Assembly: GCA_964543125.1 (NCBI GenBank)
Contig: CAZIWX010000011.1
Location: 1-43,354, forward strand
Direction of reading: 5' to 3'
From: CAZIWX01 sp964543125
Lineage (GTDB): Bacteria; Fidelibacterota; UBA8477
Length of the DNA stretch: 43,354 nucleotides
Below are positions 26,680-35,945 of the stretch, piece after piece (the first letter of the stretch is position 1; every line of letters begins with the position of its first letter). A model generated the notes under the pieces. The model was not told the DNA's origin. It searched no databases and worked only from the letters and a program-made list of their open reading frames with translations. A program made the translations under genes and the position numbers.

Positions 26680-28947
26680 ATGATTGCTAATTTGACAAAG
26701 CGTTCCAGGGTCGTGCTGACGGGACTATTGAGCCTGTTAATGGTTAGCCAGACAGCTATTGCCCTGGATGAGCTTCCGCGGCGCCGGGTCCTGATCATCG
26801 ACAATTGGAACTACTCTGAAGATGTGCTGGGAAAACTGGAAGTGTCTCGTTTCACCTCGGAAAAAATACGAACGCTGGAGCGTATTTTTAATGCCCCGGT
26901 AACGGTTTTTGCCCAGGGTGGCCCTAACTATACGATCGGCAAAGCCGACGTCATCACCAAGATCAGCTCGTTTTTAGATGCCTTTGACTCACGGGAAAAT
27001 GGGCTGGCCTACATATATATCCACGCCCACGGCGGCAAATTTGGCCCCGCCGGTGAGGAACAGGCCAGCCTGTACTCGGAAGCGGCCCGCCTGGAGCAAG
27101 ATGGACATTTTACTCGCGGTGAGACCATCCTGGAGGAAGACATTGCCCGGGTCATTCAAAACGCGAAAAATGATAATAGCCGGCTCAAGATATTTTTATT
27201 TATCGATGCCTGCAGTCAGGCTAAGACCGAGAAAAAAAAGACCATGTCGGATCGCCAATTCCGCTGGGCAGCGGTCTCGAAACAACAGTCCAAGCAGCAA
27301 AAATTAACTTATCGTAATACGGCCGACCTGACCATGTTCGCCGGTTTGGGATCCGTTCGGGAAGAAGATAATATCTACTCCCAGTTAGTTGCTCGATTTA
27401 TGTCCGGCCATTTGAAACAACGGCTCAGCGTATCCGATTTTAAAAGGGCTGCAAAATCGGATTTCATCTATTTCGGAACCCAGATTTCGGATGTCATTTT
27501 CCGCGAAACCAAAGCCGCACTCCAATTTGATGGTTTTTCAGCCGGCGCCCTGGTCCAGGAAAGCACATTACCTGTTTTCCTGCACCAACCCAATATCGTT
27601 CCGGCGGCAACCTACTCATTTACAATCCGTGAGGACCGGGGGAACTATACCGAGGATTATTATTTACGCCGAACGCTAAAACCAGGGCTTAACTATCTGT
27701 TCACGCCGGATTCCGGCACTCAGGTCAAAGGTCGTTTGGTCCTGCGCTTTCCGGCCAATACCGGCTTTCAGGATGGCGCCCTGCTGGCTTTTAGCATTGA
27801 TGGCGACCAGTACAACGCGGCCTATGACGGCACGCAAAAGGGCTTTGTGAGTAAGCTGCTGCCGGGTGACTATGGTCTGATTAACTACCAGGATCAGGTG
27901 GTGGCGCAACACTTCAGCATTTCATCCAATTCCGTCCGCTCTTTTACCCTGAAAACACCGGTCAGGGCCAGGGATGTTTACATTCCCTCAGCGGTTGATC
28001 TGAACTTTCTCAAGAAAAGCCAATTCGATTACATCACCCAACTCTATTTCCCCAATCAATTGATCATTGATAATGACGGTTTTCTCTATAATGACCGGCA
28101 GGTGCAATATTTTGTTGGAAATGTCGACGGTAATTTCTTCTCTCATTTGAAATATGCCAATGGCCGGCTGTATGGCCTGGAGGATCGTTGGCTCAATATC
28201 ACCGGTGATGATACCACTCTGACCATTACTTTTCCCGAGGCGATCAAGGACTTTAGCGTCATTTCCAATGGAGGCGGTTATGCCCTGGCCCGGGCCGGCA
28301 AATTGTATGAATTCTCCCATGCCGGCGACATCTCCGAAACGGATTTAAAACTCGATGGAACGCCCCGTAATCTGCTGCGGGTAGGTAACCAAATCGTCAT
28401 CATTGTCAATGATCAATACAACCGCTACAACGCTTATCGCTACAGCTATCAGGAGGGAAAGTTAACTGAGTTCCGCCTGGAAGGCGTTGTATCCGAGGTT
28501 TACCAACTCAATGAACCCTATATCGCCTTGGTTTATCGAGACCGCATCCGGATACTCGATCTAGCCCGGGGACGCGAACTACCGCTTGTGCCGGCATTAT
28601 CCCAGCATCCAAATTTCCTCTACCACCGGGATCAAGCATTATACATGGATTTCAACGGCCACCTGTTTCAGGTCACGGTCCGGGACAGTCAGCCGCAACA
28701 GACCATGATCATCCGGAATTTTCCGCAAAATGTGGATCCCAATAATACGATCGTTTTCGGCCACGCACTCATTACCCTGAAAAAATCGCGTAACGGCAGT
28801 GCCGTGGAGGTGGTTTCAGATGAGGGCCAAACCGATTACGAATTGAATGATGCTGTTAATCGCATGTATTTGTACGGTCAACAGATCTATTTTACCAGCG
28901 ATCAGGTCTTACTTACCTACGCCATCGCTGAACGGCAAATGAAGTGA
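26680..28947 (+). CDS. Exported caspase-fold (C14-like) protein with C-terminal beta-propeller-like region
   Basis: 755 residues with a signal peptide (VVLTGLLSLLMVSQTAIAL). Residues about 33-290 look like a caspase/metacaspase p20 domain: RRRVLIIDNWNYSEDV, the histidine motif YIHAHGG (H115 or H117) and the cysteine motif IFLFIDACSQ (C178), giving an apparent His-Cys dyad. The rest (about 300-755) is beta-rich, with short repeated strands such as YALARAGKLYEFSHAG and YIALVYRDRIRILDLARGR, reading like an irregular propeller. A secreted caspase fold could process or bind peptides. It is followed by ATGA overlap with the next gene and lies in the same set as a peptide-type ABC transporter. Proteolytic activity is an inference. 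Confidence 0.8.
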   Translation: MIANLTKRSRVVLTGLLSLLMVSQTAIALDELPRRRVLIIDNWNYSEDVLGKLEVSRFTSEKIRTLERIFNAPVTVFAQGGPNYTIGKADVITKISSFLDAFDSRENGLAYIYIHAHGGKFGPAGEEQASLYSEAARLEQDGHFTRGETILEEDIARVIQNAKNDNSRLKIFLFIDACSQAKTEKKKTMSDRQFRWAAVSKQQSKQQKLTYRNTADLTMFAGLGSVREEDNIYSQLVARFMSGHLKQRLSVSDFKRAAKSDFIYFGTQISDVIFRETKAALQFDGFSAGALVQESTLPVFLHQPNIVPAATYSFTIREDRGNYTEDYYLRRTLKPGLNYLFTPDSGTQVKGRLVLRFPANTGFQDGALLAFSIDGDQYNAAYDGTQKGFVSKLLPGDYGLINYQDQVVAQHFSISSNSVRSFTLKTPVRARDVYIPSAVDLNFLKKSQFDYITQLYFPNQLIIDNDGFLYNDRQVQYFVGNVDGNFFSHLKYANGRLYGLEDRWLNITGDDTTLTITFPEAIKDFSVISNGGGYALARAGKLYEFSHAGDISETDLKLDGTPRNLLRVGNQIVIIVNDQYNRYNAYRYSYQEGKLTEFRLEGVVSEVYQLNEPYIALVYRDRIRILDLARGRELPLVPALSQHPNFLYHRDQALYMDFNGHLFQVTVRDSQPQQTMIIRNFPQNVDPNNTIVFGHALITLKKSRNGSAVEVVSDEGQTDYELNDAVNRMYLYGQQIYFTSDQVLLTYAIAERQMK

Positions 28948-29015
28948 TGGAAGGCTCTCCAATGGACTGTAAAAAGTATTTTTCCGCGTCAATTCACTCT
29001 CAAGGGGATCATTCC

Positions 29016-31772
29016 ATGAAACTGAAGCAAAGGTTGCGTGATTCACACAAAACCGTGCTGGGGATCGGTCTGGGACTGATTTTCGTACTCCCCAGTTACG
29101 GGGCAACTTTTTCACTGGAACCGGTTAACACCGTCTGGTCATTTGAGCAGGGTAAACAGGTTTACATTCTCCAACAATCCGAATTAAACGCCGGTAACAG
29201 GTTGGCGCTGGATGCCCGCATTCCCATTCATAGGCTGGCTTTTGGTAAACTGCGTCTAATCGATGGCGCTGGCGAGCAACTGGTTGATTCCTATCAATAT
29301 GGGCAACCCAGTCCGTGCCAAATGGAGTCCATCACCCTGAGTGCCGCGAACCGCCTGGATTACTTCGAAAAAACCACCGATCGCTATGAACTGCCCGGCG
29401 TAAGTCCGGACGGGCAATACGTGACCGTCAATAAATTCAACCGGCTGCAAAAAATCCTGGCGGTTCTGGATCGTTCCGGCGGCGATCATCTGTTACACCC
29501 CTTGCTGGAGCGTGGTGGAAGCGATAATGTCTTTAGCAATACCGGCAACAAGGGCGAATACTACGAACGGGACATTGCTTGGCTCACCGGAGAAAACCAG
29601 CCCCGGGTATTGTTTGTATCCAACGGGCAAATTATGGTGGGCGATCCCCGGGGCAATCAATTCAAGGCTTCGCCGGCGCCCTTCACTTATGCCGGCATTC
29701 CGTTTATGCCGGAATGGCGCAGCCGCCGGGAGATTGTCTGGACGGAGAAAAATGCCGTCAAGGTTGGAAATCTGGAATCGGGCCGGGTCAAATCCTTCAG
29801 CCGGGCGGATTATGAGTCCTTACCGCGGATTGATGTGAATAAAGCCGACCCGGACCTGATAGCGTATGTCGCCCGGAAAGACGGTAACTCCCAAATCGGC
29901 ATCCTCAATCTGGCCACAGGCGTTTTCACGGCTCTGGCCGGCGGTGCCGACGCGGAAGCCTTCAACGCCGCCTGGTCCCCCAATGGATACGAAATCGCGT
30001 ATGTTTTGCTGGATAGCCGGGCCCGCTTGCGTACGCTAAAGTTGTATGATATTCGGACCGGCCAGAGCCGGCAGTTGAGCAACGAAAATTTTACCCTGAC
30101 CCGGGAAAGCAATCCCACTTTTTATCCGGATGGTTCAGCCGTGTTCTATGTGGGTGAGGATGAATACGGATTGTCCAAACTGTTGTATTCCGATGTTTCC
30201 CAAACCAACCAATCCCGAATTGTATCGGTAAAATTTGGTGATCGGGATGTGCAATCGGTTCAGGGGGTGGCGTTTTTTCCCAATCGCCTGGAGGAAATGT
30301 CCATAAGCTCAAAGGGACTCCGGGTTTACCTGATCGCCCAATCCATTGCGCGCCCGGAACTCTACGAAATTGAACTGCCGCGGGCAACATTCAATGCCAC
30401 CGGCATCAGCTTGAAACTACCAAAAGCCGCGGATAATAATTACATCGCCAGCCCCCGGGCCGTTGCCGGAGTGGAATCCGCCCGGCTGGATTTTGAAAAG
30501 CGCTACCGGCAGGCAAAATCCGAATTGGATATCGTTCTGGGGCAGGCAAAAGAATTCACCCAGGCGCCCGCGGTTACCCTGAGTTATCCCGCTAACCTCA
30601 CCTTCGGATGCGCTCAAAATGACGTTCAAAACGTAAAGGCTGCTCAAGCCCGGTTTGCATCCCAATTGGCAGACCAATTGAGCACGGAGTTTACCAACTT
30701 TCGGTCAACCGCGAATCAGGCGTTACAGGACCTGGATCGTATCAAACGCGCTGACATTCGAAAAGACCCGGCCCTCACCCCGGATAAGGTTTTTAGTGAG
30801 TGGCGGGCAGTGTTAAAAATCCCGGAGAATAAACGTTCACAAGCCCGGCAAAAGCTGGAACAGCAAGCGCGAGCCTGGCGGCAAGCATTACAAAAAGCCC
30901 AAAGCCGGGACCGGGCTTTTACTACTTTTTTACGGCAGCAACAGGGAAACCTCAAAACCTGGGCTGCCAGGTTGAACCAAACCGCCGGATCGGCAGCACG
31001 GAAGTTTGGTGCGAATTATCCCCGGACGGATCGGATGCCCCCGGCATTTCAACCGGCCTATCAACGCCTTCAAAAGGCGGTAAGCCAAGCACTCGCTGAT
31101 ATCAACGCCGCCCGGGAGCGCGGGATCACTGCCATAAATTCATTCGCGTCCAGTGCGGATTGCAACTACCAGCAAGCTTTTCAGTTGCTCCGGTCCGGCG
31201 TGAACCGCGATCTGGATGATATGGGGGTCCTCTCAAAAACCTTGGAAGGATATCAGGCTGTGTGGAATGGTTATGTTAAAACCATGGACGGCATTATCAC
31301 CGATTGGAATAAGCTGAAAGGTTACCTGACCCGGGGTGATGAAAATGTCCTCAACCAACGCTTGCCCACGATTAATACCAGCGCGGAGCAATTGCGGGCG
31401 ATGACAACCTTGAAACAATACTATGTAAAAGATACCGCCCAGCTCCGGAAGATTGTCCGGTTTATGGATGTCATGGAGAAAAACCGCTGGCCGGACCCAG
31501 CGGATGCCATATCCATTCGCGCGCTGCAGGAAGCCGGTTCTCTCGCTGCCGGTAAAGGCGATGACTGGATCGAACGTGCCCGTAACGGCGTGGTTATCGA
31601 GTACGTAAAAGGCAAGTATTTTCCTCACGGCCAATCGATTGACCCTAAATCCAAGGATTTAAAAAAGGTGCGTGCCTATATCCGGAATATGGGAAAAAAG
31701 GGGCAAACAGTCACCCGCGACTTTGGTAAAATGGTGAAGGCCTGGGATGCTTTCGAAGCAACCAAACCTTAA
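29016..31772 (+). CDS. Exported TolB/WD40-like propeller protein with long helical C-terminus
   Basis: 918 residues from the ATG at 29016, chosen because AGGGGA lies eight bases upstream and the signal peptide (TVLGIGLGLIFVLPSYGATF) follows directly. The frame opens earlier, at 28944, with an ATGA overlap of the caspase gene. The N-terminal half has PD40/TolB-type blades (YELPGVSPDGQYVTVNKF, FNAAWSPNGYEIAYVLLD, SNPTFYPDGSAVFYVGED). After about residue 480 the chain is helical and rich in Gln, Arg and Ala (QARQKLEQQARAWRQALQKA), probably coiled coil, with one CNYQQAFQLLRSGV segment. It may be a periplasmic scaffold. No complete match to a known family is recognised. Confidence 0.82.
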   Translation: MKLKQRLRDSHKTVLGIGLGLIFVLPSYGATFSLEPVNTVWSFEQGKQVYILQQSELNAGNRLALDARIPIHRLAFGKLRLIDGAGEQLVDSYQYGQPSPCQMESITLSAANRLDYFEKTTDRYELPGVSPDGQYVTVNKFNRLQKILAVLDRSGGDHLLHPLLERGGSDNVFSNTGNKGEYYERDIAWLTGENQPRVLFVSNGQIMVGDPRGNQFKASPAPFTYAGIPFMPEWRSRREIVWTEKNAVKVGNLESGRVKSFSRADYESLPRIDVNKADPDLIAYVARKDGNSQIGILNLATGVFTALAGGADAEAFNAAWSPNGYEIAYVLLDSRARLRTLKLYDIRTGQSRQLSNENFTLTRESNPTFYPDGSAVFYVGEDEYGLSKLLYSDVSQTNQSRIVSVKFGDRDVQSVQGVAFFPNRLEEMSISSKGLRVYLIAQSIARPELYEIELPRATFNATGISLKLPKAADNNYIASPRAVAGVESARLDFEKRYRQAKSELDIVLGQAKEFTQAPAVTLSYPANLTFGCAQNDVQNVKAAQARFASQLADQLSTEFTNFRSTANQALQDLDRIKRADIRKDPALTPDKVFSEWRAVLKIPENKRSQARQKLEQQARAWRQALQKAQSRDRAFTTFLRQQQGNLKTWAARLNQTAGSAARKFGANYPRTDRMPPAFQPAYQRLQKAVSQALADINAARERGITAINSFASSADCNYQQAFQLLRSGVNRDLDDMGVLSKTLEGYQAVWNGYVKTMDGIITDWNKLKGYLTRGDENVLNQRLPTINTSAEQLRAMTTLKQYYVKDTAQLRKIVRFMDVMEKNRWPDPADAISIRALQEAGSLAAGKGDDWIERARNGVVIEYVKGKYFPHGQSIDPKSKDLKKVRAYIRNMGKKGQTVTRDFGKMVKAWDAFEATKP

Positions 31773-31788
31773 AACGGCGGACAACCTG

Positions 31789-32526
31789 ATGCGCACAATG
31801 TTCAGTGATCGATGGAACCTGATACTTAGCCTGGTGGCACTACTTTGGTCCGTCTCAATGATTAGGGCTGATTCGGAGGCGAATGGTGTCAGTATCAGCT
31901 TTATCCGGGAAAATCGCGCTGTATTGGAAAATATCAAAGCAGTGGAAGCCAAGGACCGGCTTTATCGGATTTCGCTCCAATCCCGGATTGACAGCACCCG
32001 GGATCCGGTGCAAAAAGTCATCTGGCAAATCATTGGCAGCTTCGCCGGGAATGATTATCGACACGGTTGCACTGCTGCCATCTCCCAGCTGACCCAGGCC
32101 CGGGAACTGGTGGCCGGCTTGGATTTGTCTCAACGGAAAGCCGTGATTCAGGTATTGGAAAATCCGGAGTTTATCGATTTTAAGGTGGCCACCCGGCTCC
32201 CCATGGGATACAACGCCTACGCGCTTAAAAAATTGGCGAAGGGCGGTGCGGACTCCCTTGCAATGGCGGATCAACTGCACGGGTGGAGTGATTACTACAG
32301 TGCCTTATTATCACTCCTGTATGATTTGTCTCAACCCCTGGATTTGTGTGGGGTCTGTGCCACTTGCATCAATTGCCCGCTGTACAAATTCAAAGTTGTC
32401 TTTTTTAATTATAAAGCGCTTCTGAATCAGGACGAATTTTACCAGAAATTGGATTTTATCAAATCAGCCGCCATTCGGGTCCGGAAGATGGCGCGCAGCA
32501 TAGAGAGACGCTATGATTTACAATAA
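31789..32526 (+). CDS. Small exported protein with CX2CX2CX2C motif, function unknown
   Basis: 245 residues from the ATG at 31789. An in-frame ATG at 31747 would overlap the previous gene by 26 bases and add 14 residues before the signal. The signal peptide is RWNLILSLVALLWSVSMIRA. The mature protein is mostly helical (SLQSRIDSTRDPVQKVIWQ). Near the C-terminus is LCGVCATCINCPLYK with cysteines 187, 190, 193 and 196. This even spacing followed by Pro recalls ferredoxin-type metal clusters but is not identical (the last gap is two, not three). A metal site or disulphides are both possible. The next gene starts inside its last 14 bases. Confidence 0.75.
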   Translation: MRTMFSDRWNLILSLVALLWSVSMIRADSEANGVSISFIRENRAVLENIKAVEAKDRLYRISLQSRIDSTRDPVQKVIWQIIGSFAGNDYRHGCTAAISQLTQARELVAGLDLSQRKAVIQVLENPEFIDFKVATRLPMGYNAYALKKLAKGGADSLAMADQLHGWSDYYSALLSLLYDLSQPLDLCGVCATCINCPLYKFKVVFFNYKALLNQDEFYQKLDFIKSAAIRVRKMARSIERRYDLQ

Positions 32527-34183
32527 TTACCGGGGTGTTTTAGGGGCGTTAAAAACACATCTCGTGGCGACAATATTTTTAGGGTTAATGATTTTTACCG
32601 GAAATTCGCGGGCCCAGAATTTAATCGATATGCAATTGGGGCTAACATCGGTTCCCGAGACCATGAATCCATTTTTTGCCTATGATGCCGAATCGGAACA
32701 ATTGGTGGCCATGCTCTATTTGAGTCTGTACACCTACAACGAAAATTTGAGTTTAAAAGCGGAATTGGCGGCTAGAGAGGTTCAGGAACTGGCGCCGTCC
32801 TTCGATGGCGTGAATTACTCGGTCGTGATTCCCATCAAGCGTAATATTCAATGGCTCTGGCCCGGCGGCGGCACCACCGATATTCGTCCGGAGGACATTG
32901 TTACCACCTTTGAAGTGCTAAAGAAAAACAAGGAAATTGCCTATCGCCGGGTTATCGAAAACATCAAATCAATCACGGTTTACAGCAACAGCGAAAATGC
33001 CATCAAGTTGACCTGGGAACCCAACAAAGCGAGCTATGATAACCTGGATTTCATGATTTTACCCGAGCGAATCCTGAAACGCTATGTGGACCGGATGACC
33101 AATGTTCTGTTGCCGGGACAATTCGGCAATTTACAGCAGGCGTTTAATATCGACAGCTATGGGGGCGCTCAAGCCTACAAGCTTAAGAGCTACGAGCGGG
33201 ACGGACGGCTGATTGAATTAGAAGCGGCCCGGGGATATTCCCTCGATGGGAAGCCGCTGATTGTCTCACCCATCACCTTAGCGACCTATGCCAATCCACA
33301 GCAACGCTGGCGGGATCTGAATGACGGGTTAATCAATTTTGTTATCGATTTGGAACCCTCCCGCCTGGCGGAAACCCGCCAAAATGTGATCGATAATGAA
33401 TCCAATGTAAATTCGCCGGTAGTAGCCGAGGCAGTTAATACACCCACCGTCACGGCGCTCCTATTCAATTACCGCGGTCCCAATAAGTCGTTTATCAACA
33501 ACATCAATAACCGGCGGGCACTGGCGAACATTATCAATACCCGGGTCCAAGCCGAGATATTCAAAATCGCCTATGCCTATGAAATGACCTACAATTTTGC
33601 CCGAATCGACCTCAAGGGGCCCTTTGTTTCCATGGGTGAAACCAGTTTTGAATCCAGTGAATACAACCGCGTGCGGGCTTTGCGTCCACCCCGCAAGCCT
33701 TTGAAACTCATGTACCTGGCGTATTCGTTGAGTTCACCCGGGGTGAGCGTTGCCAACCAGATCGCACAACAATTCCGGGATAATGGCGTGGATTGTGAAA
33801 CCACCCATTATCAAAACAAGCGAAAATTCTACGAAGACCTTTCCAGAATTGATTCTTATGACCTGGTCCTGTATGAGTGGAATGCCTCGACCCGGCCCGA
33901 CATTTCCATGTGGGATAAAGGCAATTTCATGAATTATACCTACAGCCGTTCTAACTACAGAGACTTTTACGACCTCATTGGGTTGCTGAATAGCGGACAG
34001 AGTAACGATTATGCCACCTTCCAACGGTTTCTGTACCAGGACTGTGCGGCGATTTTTCTGTGGAATCGCGATTACATCATCGCTTACAACGATGGCGTAA
34101 AAAACAAGCAGTACCAAAAAGTTGTCATGGAAAAAGATCCGGCTCAGTTCACCCGCGGACTGAAATACTGGCGATGGAAATAA
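32513..34183 (+). CDS. Peptide/oligopeptide-type solute-binding protein (SBP family 5)
   Basis: 556 residues, the usual size for DppA/OppA. A signal peptide (LVATIFLGLMIFTGNSRAQN) with an Ala-Gln cleavage site and no lipobox suggests a free periplasmic protein. Family features include LGLTSVPETMNPFFAYDAES, YSVVIPIKRNIQWLWPGGGT, RPEDIVTTFEVLKK, a late NRRALANIINTRVQAEIF segment and LYEWNASTRPD near the C-terminus. It should deliver a peptide or similar ligand to the two permeases that follow. GAGAG lies a few bases before ATG and the gene overlaps both neighbours, so its translation is coupled. Confidence 0.9.
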   Translation: MIYNNYRGVLGALKTHLVATIFLGLMIFTGNSRAQNLIDMQLGLTSVPETMNPFFAYDAESEQLVAMLYLSLYTYNENLSLKAELAAREVQELAPSFDGVNYSVVIPIKRNIQWLWPGGGTTDIRPEDIVTTFEVLKKNKEIAYRRVIENIKSITVYSNSENAIKLTWEPNKASYDNLDFMILPERILKRYVDRMTNVLLPGQFGNLQQAFNIDSYGGAQAYKLKSYERDGRLIELEAARGYSLDGKPLIVSPITLATYANPQQRWRDLNDGLINFVIDLEPSRLAETRQNVIDNESNVNSPVVAEAVNTPTVTALLFNYRGPNKSFINNINNRRALANIINTRVQAEIFKIAYAYEMTYNFARIDLKGPFVSMGETSFESSEYNRVRALRPPRKPLKLMYLAYSLSSPGVSVANQIAQQFRDNGVDCETTHYQNKRKFYEDLSRIDSYDLVLYEWNASTRPDISMWDKGNFMNYTYSRSNYRDFYDLIGLLNSGQSNDYATFQRFLYQDCAAIFLWNRDYIIAYNDGVKNKQYQKVVMEKDPAQFTRGLKYWRWK

Positions 34184-34992
34184 AATCCACCGTCCGCCTC
34201 CTGTTTTATGTGGTGTTAGTCGTGTTGGGACTGAACACCCTGTATCTGTTTTCTTCAGCCGACGCTGACTTGAGATACGGTTTGCTGACACTTATCGGCT
34301 GGCATATCAGCGGCGACAACTGGCTGAACGCTTTGTTGTACACCTGGAATACATTTGCCATGGTGGGGTTGTCGGTGTTCATCGCGTTAGTGTTTACGGC
34401 GCTGTGGATCTGGGGTTTTGCCCCCCCCGATGAAGCCGCCGGTGATCAGCAACCCGGTTGGATTCAGCGGTTGGAGTCAGTCCTGCTAATCATTTTGCGT
34501 TCACTGCCGCTATTTGTCATTGCAGCCTTTTCCATCAAAGCGGCAACCTATGTCCTGGTAATCACGTTGATTCTCGTGGTGGGCGATGGCAATCTGTCCT
34601 ATTTCATCAAGTTTTTCAAGGATGAGATTCGCTCCATCTCAAATTCGGATTCCGTCCGTTATGCCCGCATTCAGGGGTATTCCGGCGCTCATATCGCGTT
34701 GACTTATGTTTTGCCGCAAATCGTCATCGAGCTGCTGGTGCTGGTGAAATACCGGATCATTGCTTTAGCCAGCGCCACGATCGTACTGGATTACATGTTT
34801 AACCGGGTGGATACCTATGGGTACGAAATGTTTATTTTAGCCACGGGAATCGGGTATCACCCGGCGCGCCTGTTTGCTCTAACCTATGTTTCCATGTTTT
34901 CCATATTATTACTCGTCGGCGCCATCACCTTAATCGAAGTGCACCGCGATAAGATCATTGTGCGATTCTTGCGATGGGTGACCCGGGGATGA
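34174..34992 (+). CDS. ABC transporter permease, DppB/OppB-like
   Basis: 272 residues from the ATG at 34174, where the N-terminal membrane helix (VRLLFYVVLVVLGLNTLYLF) begins. An earlier in-frame start would lie deep inside the binding-protein gene. About five to six helices are visible, with a cytoplasmic coupling-loop region VRYARIQGYSGAHIALTYVL before PQIVIELLVLVKYRIIA, in the place of the family EAA motif. It is shorter than typical OppB (about 310-330). It overlaps the SBP gene by ten bases and the next permease by ATGA. It should form half of the membrane channel. Confidence 0.86.
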   Translation: MEIKSTVRLLFYVVLVVLGLNTLYLFSSADADLRYGLLTLIGWHISGDNWLNALLYTWNTFAMVGLSVFIALVFTALWIWGFAPPDEAAGDQQPGWIQRLESVLLIILRSLPLFVIAAFSIKAATYVLVITLILVVGDGNLSYFIKFFKDEIRSISNSDSVRYARIQGYSGAHIALTYVLPQIVIELLVLVKYRIIALASATIVLDYMFNRVDTYGYEMFILATGIGYHPARLFALTYVSMFSILLLVGAITLIEVHRDKIIVRFLRWVTRG

Positions 34993-35945
34993 AGCTCCAG
35001 CGGACTTTCAACAGCCTCATGATAGGGGTGGTTTTATTATTCATAGTGGGTTTAACGCCATTCTATGCCCCGCGTGTCAAACTGCACTCCCGGGATAATC
35101 CGGTTCTGAATCAGGATTGGCGAAATCCTGAAGCAGGCGCAAGCCCCGGCGCGAACAATCCTTTTGCGGAACTGGCCGCCAAAGTGCCGGATAATCGTAC
35201 AAATTCGCCGGGTACAGCCGTAGCGCGATTAGCAAAATCGGTCAACTTGAATTGGTATAACCTGTCCAAATTAGCGGTGCTGAAAGGGTTGTTCTTTACG
35301 CTGTTTATTGGCCTTGGCGCCGGTGCTCTGATCATGCTCGGCGGCATTGTGTTAGGCGTATTTCTCGGAAGTCTCGGCTATGTTCATCACGCCCAACGCA
35401 GTGTTGGGCATGTGCATGGCTTTCTCAAAGCCACGGATATTATACCTCGCTATTTTATCGTGATTATCCTGTTTCAGTTTGGCCGAAATTTCCCCGAGGC
35501 GTGGAAATTCATAACCTATCTGCTGGTGTTGGCGGTGGTGCAACTACCCGAGGCCGCCCAAATCGTCGAGTTGGAAACGCGTCAGGTTTGTCAGCGCCCG
35601 TTTTTCACCATGGCCCTCACCATCGGCGTCACCCTTCGCCGGTTAATTCGCAACTATATTCTGACCCTGTCGCAACCTCGGTATGTCACCCAATTTCTGA
35701 AGTATGTTCTCTATACACTATTCGTCGAGTCAGCCTTGTCTTTTCTGCAAATCGGGTTCACCCTGGACAATTTTTTTCGGTATAAAGTTTACAGCCTGGG
35801 TTACATCCTGGGACGGCTCCTCCGGGAAAATCTGGATTATTATAATTTTCCCGCGGGATTTCCGGTGGTCCTTATCACGGTCCTGATTTTAATCATTGTG
35901 GTGAGTCTGAACACGGTATTGGCGCGCCGGGGTGCGTATGAGTAA
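34989..35945 (+). CDS. ABC transporter permease, DppC/OppC-like
   Basis: 318 residues from the ATG at 34989, which gives a four-base ATGA overlap; an ATG at 34974 is also in frame. The first helix (NSLMIGVVLLFIVGLTPFYA) is followed by a periplasmic stretch of about 60 residues, then the transport domain (LFFTLFIGLGAGALIMLGGI, YFIVIILFQFG, ITYLLVLAVVQLPEAAQIVE) with a divergent coupling loop around FFTMALTIGVTLRRLIRNYI, and a last helix VVLITVLILIIVVSLNTVL. The long first periplasmic loop is a known OppC trait. It partners with the preceding permease. Confidence 0.86.
   Translation: MKLQRTFNSLMIGVVLLFIVGLTPFYAPRVKLHSRDNPVLNQDWRNPEAGASPGANNPFAELAAKVPDNRTNSPGTAVARLAKSVNLNWYNLSKLAVLKGLFFTLFIGLGAGALIMLGGIVLGVFLGSLGYVHHAQRSVGHVHGFLKATDIIPRYFIVIILFQFGRNFPEAWKFITYLLVLAVVQLPEAAQIVELETRQVCQRPFFTMALTIGVTLRRLIRNYILTLSQPRYVTQFLKYVLYTLFVESALSFLQIGFTLDNFFRYKVYSLGYILGRLLRENLDYYNFPAGFPVVLITVLILIIVVSLNTVLARRGAYE

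Noticed and set aside
34060..34173. Earlier start for the first permease
   Set aside because: It would add 38 polar, basic residues overlapping the end of the binding-protein gene. The ATG at 34174 begins right at the first membrane helix.
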